Part shown: positions 18,395 through 26,937 of the stretch, piece by piece
Position numbering within the stretch: position 1 is the first letter of the stretch
How the letters are laid out: the number at the start of each line of letters is the position of its first letter
Origin: Lysinibacillus sphaericus
GTDB taxonomy: Bacteria; Bacillota; Bacilli; Bacillales_A; Planococcaceae
DNA length: 64,000 nt
Assembly (NCBI RefSeq): GCF_001629735.1
Contig: NZ_CP015224.1
Coordinates: 4,278,001-4,342,000 of the forward strand
Direction: 5' to 3'
The notes under the pieces: model-generated
What the model saw: only the letters and a program-made list of their open reading frames with translations
Database searches by the model: none
Told to the model about the DNA's origin: nothing
Translations under genes and position numbers: made by a program

Positions 18395-19657
18395 TTAGAC
18401 GAGTAGGCCAAATAGCTGAATATCATTGTTAACTTCTTTATATTTGAAGCCAAACTCATTCATTCTCGCTAGTAATCCCTCGTAATCCGATCGATCGCCG
18501 AGCTCAATACCCACTAGAGCAGGGCCGCTTTCTTTATTGTTTTTCTTAGTATATTCAAAGGTAGTAATATCATCATTAGGACCGAGTACGCTAGTTAGGA
18601 ATTGACGAAGTGCGCCTGCCCGTTGAGGGAAGCTAACGATGAAGTAGTAAAGTAAACCTTCATGAATAAGAGACTTTTCTTTAATTTCCTGCATACGGCC
18701 AATATCGTTATTCCCACCACTGATGATAACTACGACAGACTTTCCTTTGATTTCTTCTTTATAAAAATCAAGAGCTGCGACTGACAATGCACCGGCAGGC
18801 TCAGCAATAATCGCATGCTTATTATACAAATCTAAAATGGTTGTACATACTTTTCCTTCAGGTACAAGAATAATGTCATCTAAATAACGGCGACAAACAT
18901 CATAAGTATGATGACCGACACACTTTACAGCAGCTCCATCGACAAATTTGTCAATCCAATCAAGAGCAACTGTGCCACCTTCAGCAAAGGCAGCCTTCAT
19001 ACTGCCAGCACCGGCAGGCTCTACACCAATAATTTTGCTAGATGGAGAAAGGTTTTTAATATAGGCAGAAACACCAGACATTAAGCCACCACCACCGATA
19101 CTGCCAAAAACGTAGTCGATTGGCTCTTCCATATCATTCATGATTTCTACCGCCACAGTTCCTTGCCCAGCAATAACATCGAAATCGTCAAATGGATGAA
19201 TGAAGATTTTACCTTGTTCTTCACAGAAGCTTAGTGCGCTTTCAGCAGAGTCATCGAACGTATCACCCGCTAAAATAATTTCCACATACTCACGTCCAAA
19301 CATACGCACTTGGTCTATTTTTTGCTTAGGTGTAGTTTGAGGCATAAAAATGCTAGCTTGAATTTTTAATTGGGCACAGGCATAAGCTACACCCTGTGCG
19401 TGGTTGCCTGCGCTGGCACAAACAACGCCAACATTGCGCGCTTCTTCCTCGATTTTTTTAATTTTATAATAGGCGCCACGAAGCTTGAATGAGCGTACAT
19501 GTTGTAAATCCTCGCGTTTAAAATAAATATTTGCACCATATTTCTCTGATAAATAGTCGTTTCTTTGTAGAGGTGTATGCACAACTACGTCTTTTAAAAA
19601 ATGGTGTGCAATGAGAACATTCTCCACTTGCACGGTTCTAGTATCAGCAACTTCCAT
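18395..19657 (-). CDS. ilvA: Threonine dehydratase (threonine ammonia-lyase)
   Basis: 420-residue PLP enzyme deaminating threonine to 2-oxobutanoate, the first step toward isoleucine. The cofactor lysine is Lys58 in RSFKLRGAY. The GSIGGGGLMSG phosphate loop and a C-terminal ACT-like regulatory domain (about 325-415, one copy, with FPQRAGALRQFL) match the B. subtilis form. The start at 19657 is preferred because GGAGG lies 9 bases upstream; the ATG at 19666 touches that site. It is a single-gene unit with no T-box leader and no other ilv/leu genes nearby. Confidence 0.92.
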   Translation of the reverse strand: MEVADTRTVQVENVLIAHHFLKDVVVHTPLQRNDYLSEKYGANIYFKREDLQHVRSFKLRGAYYKIKKIEEEARNVGVVCASAGNHAQGVAYACAQLKIQASIFMPQTTPKQKIDQVRMFGREYVEIILAGDTFDDSAESALSFCEEQGKIFIHPFDDFDVIAGQGTVAVEIMNDMEEPIDYVFGSIGGGGLMSGVSAYIKNLSPSSKIIGVEPAGAGSMKAAFAEGGTVALDWIDKFVDGAAVKCVGHHTYDVCRRYLDDIILVPEGKVCTTILDLYNKHAIIAEPAGALSVAALDFYKEEIKGKSVVVIISGGNNDIGRMQEIKEKSLIHEGLLYYFIVSFPQRAGALRQFLTSVLGPNDDITTFEYTKKNNKESGPALVGIELGDRSDYEGLLARMNEFGFKYKEVNNDIQLFGLLV

Positions 19658-19992
19658 AGTATTCATCCTCCATTTTACGTTTAAAACATTTATCTATGAT
19701 AGCACACTTTATTTGCTTTTTGGACTTAATTTTTAGTAAATTCTAAATTTTCCGTGTCCATTTTGTTATGTAAGCGTTTTATCTTAATTCAACATACTTT
19801 TTATATCAAAAAAGGTATCAAACACGGTCATATATCACTTCTATGATAGTGCTCCTACTAGCAAATCACGTTTAAAAAAGAGCTCTTTTTAGAGGGGTGT
19901 CCACAATATCTTTGATCAAAAAAATACAATTTTCATATCAAAATTGGTCAAGCATATACTAGATTAGCTTGGGACAAGTGGGAGGGTAAGCA
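19658..19992. other. Divergent intergenic region between ilvA and terC-like gene
   Basis: 335 bp, AT-rich. It contains the ilvA ribosome site, a cre-like sequence TGTAAGCGTTTTAT at 19769-19782 (12 of 14 positions of the usual consensus), and a self-complementary AAAAAGAGCTCTTTTT near 19875. I see no T-box for ilvA and no yybP-ykoY manganese riboswitch signature before the TerC gene. Confidence 0.4.
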
Positions 19993-20736
19993 GTGGAAAT
20001 CATTCAAGGAATTCTATCTACATATAGTCAGTTTTTTGATTGGGCAATGTGGAAGGAAGTATTAGTGGACCCTGTATCCTGGGGACTAATATTTTCCTTA
20101 ATTATTATTGAAGGATTGCTATCAGCAGATAATGCACTTGTATTAGCAGTACTTGTCAAACATTTGCCGGATAAGCAACGAAAACGAGCTTTAATGTATG
20201 GGATGCTAGGAGCCTACTTTTTTAGATTTTTATTTATTGGAATAGGGGTTTATCTTGTAGAGTTTTGGTTTATTAAAGTGTTAGGAGCGTTGTATTTAGG
20301 ATGGCTTTGTATCGCTCATTTTCTTCAAATTGGAAATGAGGATAGTGTGAAGGTGGTAAAAAAATCAGGCTTGATGGTTCGTTTCTTTGGGACCTTTTGG
20401 GCAACAGTTATTTCCGTAGAGCTGATGGATATTGCTTTTTCTATTGATTCAATATTTGCTGCCTTTGCTGTTTCAGATCAAGTATGGGTGCTTTTAATTG
20501 GAGGTATGTTAGGAATCTTAATGATGAGAACAATAGCGGGTGTATTTTTAATTATGATCGAAAAAGTACCTGAGCTAGAAGCAACTGCTTTCATCATTAT
20601 TGGGGTAATAGGGTTAAAAATGTTAGTAAGTGTTGTTAATCTTCATATACCTCATTATTTTTTCTTCCTGTTTTTATTGATTGCCTTTTCCATCACGTTT
20701 ATCGTGCATAAAGTAAATAAAGTAAAATCTACCTAA
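19993..20736 (+). CDS. TerC-family integral membrane protein
   Basis: 247 residues with seven or so membrane segments. It carries the two TerC signatures with acidic residues inside helices: IIIEGLLSADNALVLAVLV (about 32-50) and SVELMDIAFSIDSIFAAFA (about 140-160). Family members (B. subtilis YceF/YkoY) export manganese and assist metalation of secreted proteins. The GTG start at 19993 follows GGGAGGG. It is monocistronic, with a bidirectional terminator shared with bshB2. Manganese specificity is from the family, not from this sequence. Confidence 0.85.
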   Translation: MEIIQGILSTYSQFFDWAMWKEVLVDPVSWGLIFSLIIIEGLLSADNALVLAVLVKHLPDKQRKRALMYGMLGAYFFRFLFIGIGVYLVEFWFIKVLGALYLGWLCIAHFLQIGNEDSVKVVKKSGLMVRFFGTFWATVISVELMDIAFSIDSIFAAFAVSDQVWVLLIGGMLGILMMRTIAGVFLIMIEKVPELEATAFIIIGVIGLKMLVSVVNLHIPHYFFFLFLLIAFSITFIVHKVNKVKST

Positions 20737-20743
20737 TAAAATG

Positions 20744-20782
20744 AGGCTCTGTTCTCCAATCATAAGAGGACAGAACCTTTTA
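20744..20782. terminator. Bidirectional terminator between terC-like gene and bshB2
   Basis: AGG, TCTGT and CTC pair with GAG, ACAGA and CCT around a loop. It is followed by TTTTA on the + strand. Confidence 0.7.
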
Positions 20783-20783
20783 T

Positions 20784-21473
20784 TTATTTTACATATTTAT
20801 CAGGATCAATAATGTAGAATCTTTCAACATTTAGCCAGCTCTCGCTCATCGGTTCACCATCATCAATGCGTTTTTCTGTTTCTTGCATCATCCAACCAGT
20901 TTGTGATGCGTGTGCCTGTAAAGCTTGTAATTTATCCATTCGCATTTCGCGAATATCATAGACCACATGAGGTTCGCCATTTTTTTCAATAGTATCGTTT
21001 GCGAAGGCACAGCCAAATACTTGCGGACGTGCAGCCTTAGGCATGCGACGTACAGCTTCAACGACAGCACGTGCGGTTGCTTCATGATCTGGATGTACTG
21101 CAAAACCAGGTAGGAACGTAATAATTAATGAAGGCATTAGCTCTTCAATTAAACCTTCTACCAGCTTCACCATCTTCTCATCGTCTTCAAATTCGATTGT
21201 TTTATCACGAAGACCCATCATACGTAAATCTTGAATACCCATTGCTTCAACGGCTGCAATTAATTCTTTACGACGTATTTCTGGTAATGATTCGCGCGTT
21301 GCAAAGGGAGGATTACCTAAATTACGGCCCATTTCACCTAATGTTAAGCAGGCATATGTAACAGGTGTATTCATTTTTTTTGTATAGTAGGCAATCGTGC
21401 CAGCAACTGAAAAAGCCTCATCATCTGGGTGAGGGTACACAATTAAAATATGACGTTGTGGTTGTAAATTCAA
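20784..21473 (-). CDS. bshB2: Bacillithiol biosynthesis deacetylase BshB2
   Basis: 229-residue LmbE/PIG-L deacetylase that removes acetyl from GlcNAc-malate on the way to bacillithiol, the main thiol of Bacillaceae. The zinc-binding motif PHPDDE (residues 14-19) and the downstream HPDHEA motif are intact. The start is TTG at 21473, because AAGGGGG at about 21480-21486 precedes it correctly; an ATG at 21509 has no ribosome site. It follows yojF by 13 bp in an operon, the same pairing as in B. subtilis. Confidence 0.88.
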   Translation of the reverse strand: MNLQPQRHILIVYPHPDDEAFSVAGTIAYYTKKMNTPVTYACLTLGEMGRNLGNPPFATRESLPEIRRKELIAAVEAMGIQDLRMMGLRDKTIEFEDDEKMVKLVEGLIEELMPSLIITFLPGFAVHPDHEATARAVVEAVRRMPKAARPQVFGCAFANDTIEKNGEPHVVYDIREMRMDKLQALQAHASQTGWMMQETEKRIDDGEPMSESWLNVERFYIIDPDKYVK

Positions 21474-21486
21474 AGAGTCGTCCCCC

Positions 21487-21837
21487 TTAGTAAGTAAATG
21501 GCGTTTCACTTATTTCAAGCGCAATCGCCAATTTTCCAGAGTAATCTAATCCAGCCATTAATAAACGGCCTAAATCATCTAATTCATAATGAGTAATACC
21601 TTGTGCATAAACCCAGCCATGAGGTAATTTTAATCCAACACGATGAGGTGTCTTGTCTACAACTTTAGCAAGTTCATAATTAATTTTTGCGTTCCGTATA
21701 AAGGCACCTGCATTAAAGAACTTTTCATCATAATGTGCTGCATAAGATCCGTTTGTCGTCTCAAGATGAATATAAACGTCTTTGTTGGCAAAAGAATTTA
21801 GTAATTCTTGCAACGTCTCTACTTGTACTTCTTGCAT
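21487..21837 (-). CDS. yojF: YojF-family protein (DUF1806), BshB2 partner
   Basis: 116 residues, the same length as B. subtilis YojF. The family is of unknown biochemical function and nearly always precedes bshB2. The protein is a soluble alpha/beta type without membrane segments, containing YIHLETTNGSYAAHYDEKFF. The ATG at 21837 follows AGAGGAG by 7 bases; the reading frame stays open upstream to 21954 but without a ribosome site. Co-transcription with bshB2 is indicated by the 13-bp gap. Confidence 0.85.
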   Translation of the reverse strand: MQEVQVETLQELLNSFANKDVYIHLETTNGSYAAHYDEKFFNAGAFIRNAKINYELAKVVDKTPHRVGLKLPHGWVYAQGITHYELDDLGRLLMAGLDYSGKLAIALEISETPFTY

Positions 21838-22039
21838 CTTAACACTCCTCTCGATCATTTCTCCTTTAAGTATAGTAAAAAAAATTAGCAAAGGGAAATT
21901 GATTGCTTCATACGTACAAATTAATGATTTGTGTAACTTACATCCCTCCCACATAATTTCATCTAGATTAATCTAATTCTAAATCAGGGCAAGATGAATC
22001 ATTAACTATTAATCTATGACAAGTTTCCAAGCAATATTC

Positions 22040-22068
22040 TTGAAAAAATTATTGTAATGTATCAATAT
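22040..22068 (+). promoter_or_regulatory. Candidate promoter of an intergenic RNA
   Basis: TTGAAA (22040-22045), a 17-base spacer and CAATAT (22063-22068), placed so that transcription would begin near 22075 at the first of two long hairpins. Confidence 0.45.
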
Positions 22069-22074
22069 AAGGGG

Positions 22075-22346
22075 TGTGAAAAAATATGTACAAAATGTGT
22101 CGTTTTGTATACGGTTTCACACCTGAAAGATATTGCAACCATAGCTTCTTCCTAAATCGTGTGTAGACAGCACAAAATGCTAAAGGATGGCAAAACTAGG
22201 TAAAAACGAATTCTATCTTGGTACAATAGATGACGTTCCTTCAGCATCTCAGATTGTGCTGTAGAATAGGGAGAAGAATGAAGCTCATTATCATAGTATA
22301 ATAAAAAACCGCGTTTCTCTTTATGACGGAGATTCGCGGTTTTTTA
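22075..22346 (+). ncRNA. Candidate structured non-coding RNA
   Basis: No protein gene fits this stretch. It holds a nested hairpin (GGTGTGAAA at 22073-22081 with TTTCACACC at 22115-22123, enclosing TACAAAA/TTTTGTA). A second long-range stem follows: ACAGCACAA at 22167-22175 with TTGTGCTGT at 22254-22262, continued by ATGCT/AGCAT and AAGGA/TCCTT. The stretch ends in a strong terminator with a T-run. With the promoter-like sequence at 22040 this looks like a transcription unit of about 270 nt. It does not resemble tmRNA, RNase P, 6S or 4.5S RNA to my eye. Alternatively the second repeat is a decayed mobile inverted-repeat element. Confidence 0.45.
22303..22346. terminator. Bidirectional terminator
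   Basis: AAAAAACCGCG pairs with CGCGGTTTTTT, with TCTC/GGAGA inside. U-tracts on both strands allow it to end the candidate RNA on + and the 93-residue ORF on -. Confidence 0.85.
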
Positions 22347-22374
22347 TTAAAATTACGGATAGGCTATGTATTGG

Positions 22375-22656
22375 TTAGAACCGATTAAGCTTTCTTTCGA
22401 TCGTTTCTAAACGATTATTGACATTTTGCAACTGTTTAAACATTTGTCTCATATATAGATTTTGATCTTGATTTTCGGTCTTTTTTTCTTGTGCTAGTTC
22501 TTCTTCCTCCTGAAGTGCCATTATTGTGGCGAGGGTGGACAATGAGTAGCCGAGTGTTAAGACAATGGAAGCTAGTACTTCTACTTTTGAAGAGGTTATT
22601 TCTCCAGCTAATAAACCTGATTCTTCAGTTAAGTTCTCTGCCTTATGTTTTTTCAT
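22375..22656 (-). CDS. Small membrane protein with C-terminal coiled coil, unknown function
   Basis: 93 residues, not recognised. A basic, polar N-terminus (MKKHKAENLTEESG) leads to one hydrophobic segment (about 27-50, VEVLASIVLTLGYSLSTLATIMAL). A charged, Gln/Glu-rich tail (about 52-93) follows, with heptad-like LQNVNNRLETIERKL suggesting a coiled coil. The ATG at 22656 is preceded by GGGAGGG at good spacing; an ATG at 22671 touches the ribosome site. It stands alone between two terminators. Confidence 0.65.
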   Translation of the reverse strand: MKKHKAENLTEESGLLAGEITSSKVEVLASIVLTLGYSLSTLATIMALQEEEELAQEKKTENQDQNLYMRQMFKQLQNVNNRLETIERKLNRF

Positions 22657-22880
22657 TTTTTTCCCTCCCATCTAAAGCTAATATATGGGGGATGAAGTCC
22701 TAACGTATCTTGTCCGATTTTTTATCTTTAGTCATCAAAAACTCTAGAAAATAACGCATTATTTGTTTTGTAGTAGTAGTATTTAAATAATTACGTTTTT
22801 TTCTCATAGTGTTAGGTAATATTTTCAGCGAGATACTGGATGTGAGTTTGGCTGAGGTGACTTAGAAACCTCCCTTGTGT

Positions 22881-22912
22881 AAAAAGGGATGTCTCTATCT
22901 TTGAGACATCCC
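22881..22912 (-). terminator. Terminator of pdxK
   Basis: Perfect 10-bp stem (GGGATGTCTC) with a 7-base loop, followed on the minus strand by five U residues. Confidence 0.85.
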
Positions 22913-22922
22913 GTTCACATGG

Positions 22923-23753
22923 TTATATTTCAGTCACTGTTACTTGTGGAGCACCAAAGCGGGATTTTGCACCATGCATGACAGGACCAACGTAATCGTT
23001 AAGAGCCCAACCATGTGCAATGGCTGCGGATACAAACTCTTTTGCTTCAATAACAGAATCCATAACAGACCGTCCATTTGCCAGATTTGCAGTAACAGAA
23101 GCAGCAAAAGTACAGCCTGCCCCATGGTTATTTGTAGAAGCGACTTTTTCAGATTCTAATAAATAGAATGTTTGTCCATCGAAGAATAGATCTGTTGCTT
23201 TTTCAGTGGCTAATGCTTTCCCACCTTTAATGACTACAGCTTTAGCTCCTAGTTCATGGATTTTTCGTGCGGCTGTTTTCATTTCATCAATCGTTTTTGG
23301 AGTACCTGTACCAGCCAATTGACCAGCTTCAAAAAGATTTGGAGTTGTGACTGCTGCTAATGGTAAAAGATGTTGTATCATTGCATCTGTATTGCCAGGA
23401 TTTAGAACTTCATCGTCACCTTTACAAATCATAACGGGATCAATGACAACATTTGTAGTACCTGATGTTGCAATAGCTTCTCCAGCTAGACGAATAATTT
23501 CTTCCGTAGATAGCATGCCAGTTTTGATAGCATCAATTCCTGTTGAAAGAGCAGTATCGATTTGTTTTTGTAAAAGTTCAGTTGGTAATGGTGTAACATT
23601 GTGTGTCCAACCATTCGGGTCCATTGTTACAACAACTGTTAATGCCACCATACCGTACGTACCGTGCTCTTGAAATGTTTTAAGATCGGCTTGCATACCT
23701 GCGCCACCGGATGTATCTGAACCAGCAATTGTTAATGTTTTTTTTAGAGTCAT
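22923..23753 (-). CDS. pdxK: Pyridoxine/pyridoxal kinase of the ThiD-like PdxK type
   Basis: 276-residue ribokinase-fold kinase. LTIAGSDTSGGAGMQADLKTFQEHGTYG-type opening residues and the anion-hole motif NNHGAGCTFAAS near the C-terminus place it with ThiD/PdxK. The cysteine in GAGCT and the position beside ung, ywdI and ywdK, as in the B. subtilis ywd cluster, favour PdxK (YwdB), which phosphorylates pyridoxal/pyridoxine and also hydroxymethylpyrimidine. The ATG at 23753 has AAAGGAGA 8 bases upstream. A thiamine-pathway ThiD role cannot be excluded; no thi genes are near. Confidence 0.85.
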   Translation of the reverse strand: MTLKKTLTIAGSDTSGGAGMQADLKTFQEHGTYGMVALTVVVTMDPNGWTHNVTPLPTELLQKQIDTALSTGIDAIKTGMLSTEEIIRLAGEAIATSGTTNVVIDPVMICKGDDEVLNPGNTDAMIQHLLPLAAVTTPNLFEAGQLAGTGTPKTIDEMKTAARKIHELGAKAVVIKGGKALATEKATDLFFDGQTFYLLESEKVASTNNHGAGCTFAASVTANLANGRSVMDSVIEAKEFVSAAIAHGWALNDYVGPVMHGAKSRFGAPQVTVTEI

Positions 23754-23927
23754 GAAAAGATCTCCTTTATTGTTGAGAGTGTTAAAATTACCATTTAGTA
23801 TAGTCTTATTCTGATTCTATAAAAATAGTCAGAATTAGATAATTTTAAATGGTCAGTTTGAACTGAGGCTTGAATTCAAGGTTGGTTTTTTGTACCGTTG
23901 TAAGAAAAGAAAGGGGCTTAAAGGACA

Positions 23928-24605
23928 ATGAAACAAGTATTCCCGAATGATTGGCAAGAAATACTTGCAGACGAGTTAGAAAAAACATACTATCATACGC
24001 TACGTCAATTTATTGCTAATGAATATTCAACGCAAACTATTTATCCGCCCATGCAGGATGTGATGAATGCATTTTATACAACAGCTTATCAAGATGTGAA
24101 GGTCATTATTTTAGGACAAGACCCATACCATGGTCCTAATCAAGCACATGGCTTAAGCTTTTCAGTCAAGCCAGGTATCCCGCATCCACCTAGCTTACGA
24201 AATATGTTACAAGAACTACAAGATGATCTAGGCTGTCCTATTCCTCAAGATGGGACCTTGACGAAGTGGGCAGAACAAGGTGTCATGCTTTTGAATACAG
24301 TGCTTACTGTACGAGCAGGACAGGCGAATTCCCATAAAGATCAAGGCTGGGAGCAGTTCACTGATGCGGTTATCGATAAACTAGCCGCAAGAGAGGAGCC
24401 ACTTATTTTTGTACTATGGGGTAAACCAGCGCAGCGAAAAAAACAATTAATTTGTAAACATGCAACGCCCCATGTCATATTAGAAGCACCACATCCTAGC
24501 CCGTTAAGTGCTTATCGAGGATTTTTTGGTAGTAAACCTTATTCAAAGATTAACCAACAATTAGTGGAATGGGATAAACGACCAATAGATTGGTGTTTAG
24601 CATAG
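23928..24605 (+). CDS. ung: Uracil-DNA glycosylase, family 1
   Basis: 225 residues, typical of family 1 UDG, which removes uracil from DNA in base-excision repair. The water-activating loop [18 protein letters not shown] and the leucine-intercalation loop [13 protein letters not shown] are complete. The ATG at 23928 follows AAAGGGGC-type purine-rich sequence at 23910-23917. It lies upstream of three small genes in the same direction. Confidence 0.95.
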   Translation: MKQVFPNDWQEILADELEKTYYHTLRQFIANEYSTQTIYPPMQDVMNAFYTTAYQDVKVIILGQDPYHGPNQAHGLSFSVKPGIPHPPSLRNMLQELQDDLGCPIPQDGTLTKWAEQGVMLLNTVLTVRAGQANSHKDQGWEQFTDAVIDKLAAREEPLIFVLWGKPAQRKKQLICKHATPHVILEAPHPSPLSAYRGFFGSKPYSKINQQLVEWDKRPIDWCLA

Positions 24606-24680
24606 ATTGGCACAAATCGTTTACTTTATACACTACATAAATCGTGATACAGTTAGAATAGAAGAAAGAGAGGGACAACG

Positions 24681-24857
24681 ATGAAGGCGAATTGTTTTCA
24701 ATGTCAATTTTTTAAAGTAACCTGGGACCCTCAAACTCCACGTGCCTGTGTCGCATATGGCTTTAAAACAAAGCAAATTCCATCCGTTGTCGTGAAACAA
24801 TCCTCAGGTATGGAATGTTTAAAATTTGTACCAAAAGTAGAAAGTGGGAGAATGTAA
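24681..24857 (+). CDS. Small cysteine-containing protein upstream of ywdI
   Basis: 58 residues, below common ORF cut-offs but well supported. The ATG at 24681 follows AGAGAGGG. The sequence MKANCFQCQFFKVTWDPQ begins with a CxxC pair (Cys5, Cys8), with further Cys23 and Cys46 that could complete a metal site. The stop overlaps the start of ywdI (TAATG), a classic translational-coupling signal. The spacing from ung is 75 bp. I do not know its function; the four cysteines suggest a small zinc- or redox-active protein. Confidence 0.75.
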   Translation: MKANCFQCQFFKVTWDPQTPRACVAYGFKTKQIPSVVVKQSSGMECLKFVPKVESGRM

Positions 24858-25126
24858 TGATTCCTTATCAAGCCGTTATACAACAACTTGAAAAACAATT
24901 ATCTGGTGCAAAAAATGCAGGGAATGATCAGCAGATCCGCGAAGCTCTTACAGCCATTCGTGCATTATGTGATGTGGTGTTAGATTCTCCTGGTAATACG
25001 CCATCTATCACGCCACCTTCTAAGCATTTACCACAAATGCTTGGATCAGAGATGAAGCTACCAAGTTTATCTACATCCAAAGTTGAAGAAGATGGAGCAA
25101 ATGGTGATTCAATTTTTGATTTTTAA
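24857..25126 (+). CDS. ywdI: YwdI-family protein (DUF5327)
   Basis: 89 residues of unknown function. An N-terminal helical half (YQAVIQQLEKQLSGAKNAG) is followed by a low-complexity Pro/Ser segment (about 49-70) and an acidic end. The B. subtilis homologue YwdI lies in the same ung-ywdK neighbourhood; I assign it by that synteny and general composition. The start overlaps the previous stop by one base, and GGGAG precedes at 24845-24849. A longer frame from 24815 overlaps the upstream gene and is rejected. Confidence 0.7.
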   Translation: MIPYQAVIQQLEKQLSGAKNAGNDQQIREALTAIRALCDVVLDSPGNTPSITPPSKHLPQMLGSEMKLPSLSTSKVEEDGANGDSIFDF

Positions 25127-25153
25127 ACAATATTAAAGGTAGGGTAACGAGCA

Positions 25154-25534
25154 ATGAAAAAATTTATCGTGACAGGGGCTCTTCACGGCCTATTAGCAGT
25201 AGCCTTTGGTGCCTTTGGTGCACATGCTTTAAAAGAAATTTTAGATGATTATAGTCGAGGTATTTGGGAGACGGCTGTTCAATATCAAATGTTCCATGCT
25301 ACTGGTTTGTTGGTAATCGGATTATTAATGAGTTCCAAATTATTTGGTGAAGTGAAGCAATTAAATTTGGCAGGAATTTTCTTTAACCTTGGGATTGTCT
25401 TCTTTTCAGGTAGCTTATATGTACTAGCGATTAGTGGTATAAAAGTATTGGGCGCAATTACACCAATCGGTGGTGTTCTATTTTTAATTGGGTGGATACT
25501 TATTATTTTATCGGCTTTAAAACATGCTCGTTAA
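25154..25534 (+). CDS. ywdK: YwdK/DUF423-family membrane protein
   Basis: 126 residues with four hydrophobic segments and the DUF423 signature HGLLAVAFGAFGAHALK at the N-terminus and YQMFHATGLLVIGLL in the first third. The family has no firmly established function. It is 27 bp after ywdI and ends the cluster at a terminator. Length and order match B. subtilis YwdK. Confidence 0.85.
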   Translation: MKKFIVTGALHGLLAVAFGAFGAHALKEILDDYSRGIWETAVQYQMFHATGLLVIGLLMSSKLFGEVKQLNLAGIFFNLGIVFFSGSLYVLAISGIKVLGAITPIGGVLFLIGWILIILSALKHAR

Positions 25535-25546
25535 TTTTAAATTATG

Positions 25547-25578
25547 ACTCTCTTACATGATTTGTAGGAGAGTTTTTT
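25547..25578 (+). terminator. Terminator of the ung-ywdK cluster
   Basis: ACTCTC-TACA pairs with TGTA-GAGAGT and is followed by a T-run. Confidence 0.8.
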
Positions 25579-25689
25579 CTTTATTTTGTAAGAATACGAT
25601 TTAAATCCTATTCTTTTTGTAAGAATTTATAGTACACTACTACTATTACTTGAAATATTTCGAAAATACAAAAAGAGAGGTTGTGTAGG

Positions 25690-26862
25690 ATGGAAAAGCT
25701 ATTTACATTATTAGATGAAAATTATGAAGAAATGGTAGGGATTCGTCGTCATTTGCACGAGTATCCTGAACTATCCTTTGAAGAAGTGGAGACACCAGCC
25801 TATATAGCTGCCTATCATAAAAAATTGGGTCATGAGGTACGAGAAGGGGTAGGTGGAAGAGGTGTAGTAGCGCTGCTACGCGGTGCAAGGCCAGGAAAAA
25901 CTGTGGCGTTACGCGCTGATTTTGATGCATTAGCGATCCAAGAAGAAAATGATATACCCTTTAAATCAAAGGTTGCTGGTAAAATGCATGCTTGTGGACA
26001 TGATGGTCATACAGCAACATTACTAGGATTAGCTAAAGCACTCAATCATATGAAATCTGGAATTACAGGCAATATTATATTTATTCATCAGCACGCTGAA
26101 GAGGTGGCGCCAGGTGGGGCGAAGCCGATGATAGAGGATGGGTGCTTAGATGGTGTAGATGTTATTTTTGGTACTCATCTATGGGCTCCCACTCCAATAG
26201 GGGAAATTTTAGTGAAAGATGGCGCTATTATGGCAGCTGCAGACAAAGTAGAAATTGCCATTCAAGGGAAGGGTGGACATGGTGCCGAACCACATCACTC
26301 CATTGATGCGGTTACTCTTGCTTCACAGTTTGTAATCAGCGCACAACAACTTATCTCGCGACGTATTGATCCATTAAAGTCAGCTGTTTTAACAATTGGT
26401 CATTTCGAGGCGATTAATCCGTTTAATGTTATTGCTGATCGTGTTAAATTGGCAGGAACAATTCGCACCTTTGAGGAAGATGTGCGTACACAGATGGAGC
26501 AGGAACTAGAAGCAGTTCTAAACGCTACTTGTCTAGCCTTTGGTGCAAGTTATGAATATCGTTATACTAGGGGTTATCCACCTGTTTATAATCATCAGAA
26601 GGAAACTGAGTTTGTGGCACAGCTAGCGTCAACTGTCCCAGGCGTAGAGCAAGTGAAAACTTGTCCACCATTTATGGTTGGAGAGGATTTTGCTTATTAT
26701 TTAGAAAAAGTACCTGGTACATTCTTCTTCACAGGTGCGAAAAGTCCAGAATGGGAAACGGCTTATCCACATCATCACGCACGCTTTGATTTTGACGAAC
26801 GCGCAATGCTTATAGCTGCTAAAACTTTAGGTAAAGCTACATTGGAATATTTAAAAGATTAA
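25690..26862 (+). CDS. M20D-family amidohydrolase
   Basis: 390-residue metallo-amidohydrolase of the peptidase M20D group (hippurate/N-acyl amino acid/IAA-amino acid hydrolases). Metal-binding motifs are MHACGHDGHTA, QHAEEVAPGG and PFMVGEDFAYY, with a dimerisation domain in the middle. It probably deacylates an N-acyl amino acid in the cytoplasm; no dap genes are near, so a diaminopimelate role is unlikely. The ATG at 25690 is preferred to TTG 25681 because AGAGAGG at about 25674-25680 would overlap the latter. It is monocistronic with a strong terminator. Confidence 0.85.
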   Translation: MEKLFTLLDENYEEMVGIRRHLHEYPELSFEEVETPAYIAAYHKKLGHEVREGVGGRGVVALLRGARPGKTVALRADFDALAIQEENDIPFKSKVAGKMHACGHDGHTATLLGLAKALNHMKSGITGNIIFIHQHAEEVAPGGAKPMIEDGCLDGVDVIFGTHLWAPTPIGEILVKDGAIMAAADKVEIAIQGKGGHGAEPHHSIDAVTLASQFVISAQQLISRRIDPLKSAVLTIGHFEAINPFNVIADRVKLAGTIRTFEEDVRTQMEQELEAVLNATCLAFGASYEYRYTRGYPPVYNHQKETEFVAQLASTVPGVEQVKTCPPFMVGEDFAYYLEKVPGTFFFTGAKSPEWETAYPHHHARFDFDERAMLIAAKTLGKATLEYLKD

Positions 26863-26865
26863 AAA

Positions 26866-26920
26866 ATAAAAATCCGCATACTCTCATCGACGGTTGTCAG
26901 TGAGAGTATTGCGGATTTTT
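26866..26920. terminator. Bidirectional terminator between amidohydrolase and gerQ
   Basis: AAAAATCCGCATACTCTCA pairs with TGAGAGTATTGCGGATTTTT, one bulge, long stem with U-tracts on both strands. Confidence 0.9.
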
Positions 26921-26937
26921 AAGACACATGATTGCTC

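Noticed and set aside
19769..19782. cre-like TGTAAGCGTTTTAT near ilvA
   Set aside because: Two consensus positions fail and the distance to either gene is not diagnostic; kept only as a remark in the intergenic entry.
19667..19992. Manganese (yybP-ykoY) riboswitch before the TerC-family gene
   Set aside because: The conserved paired GGGGAGUA-type elements of that class are not present.
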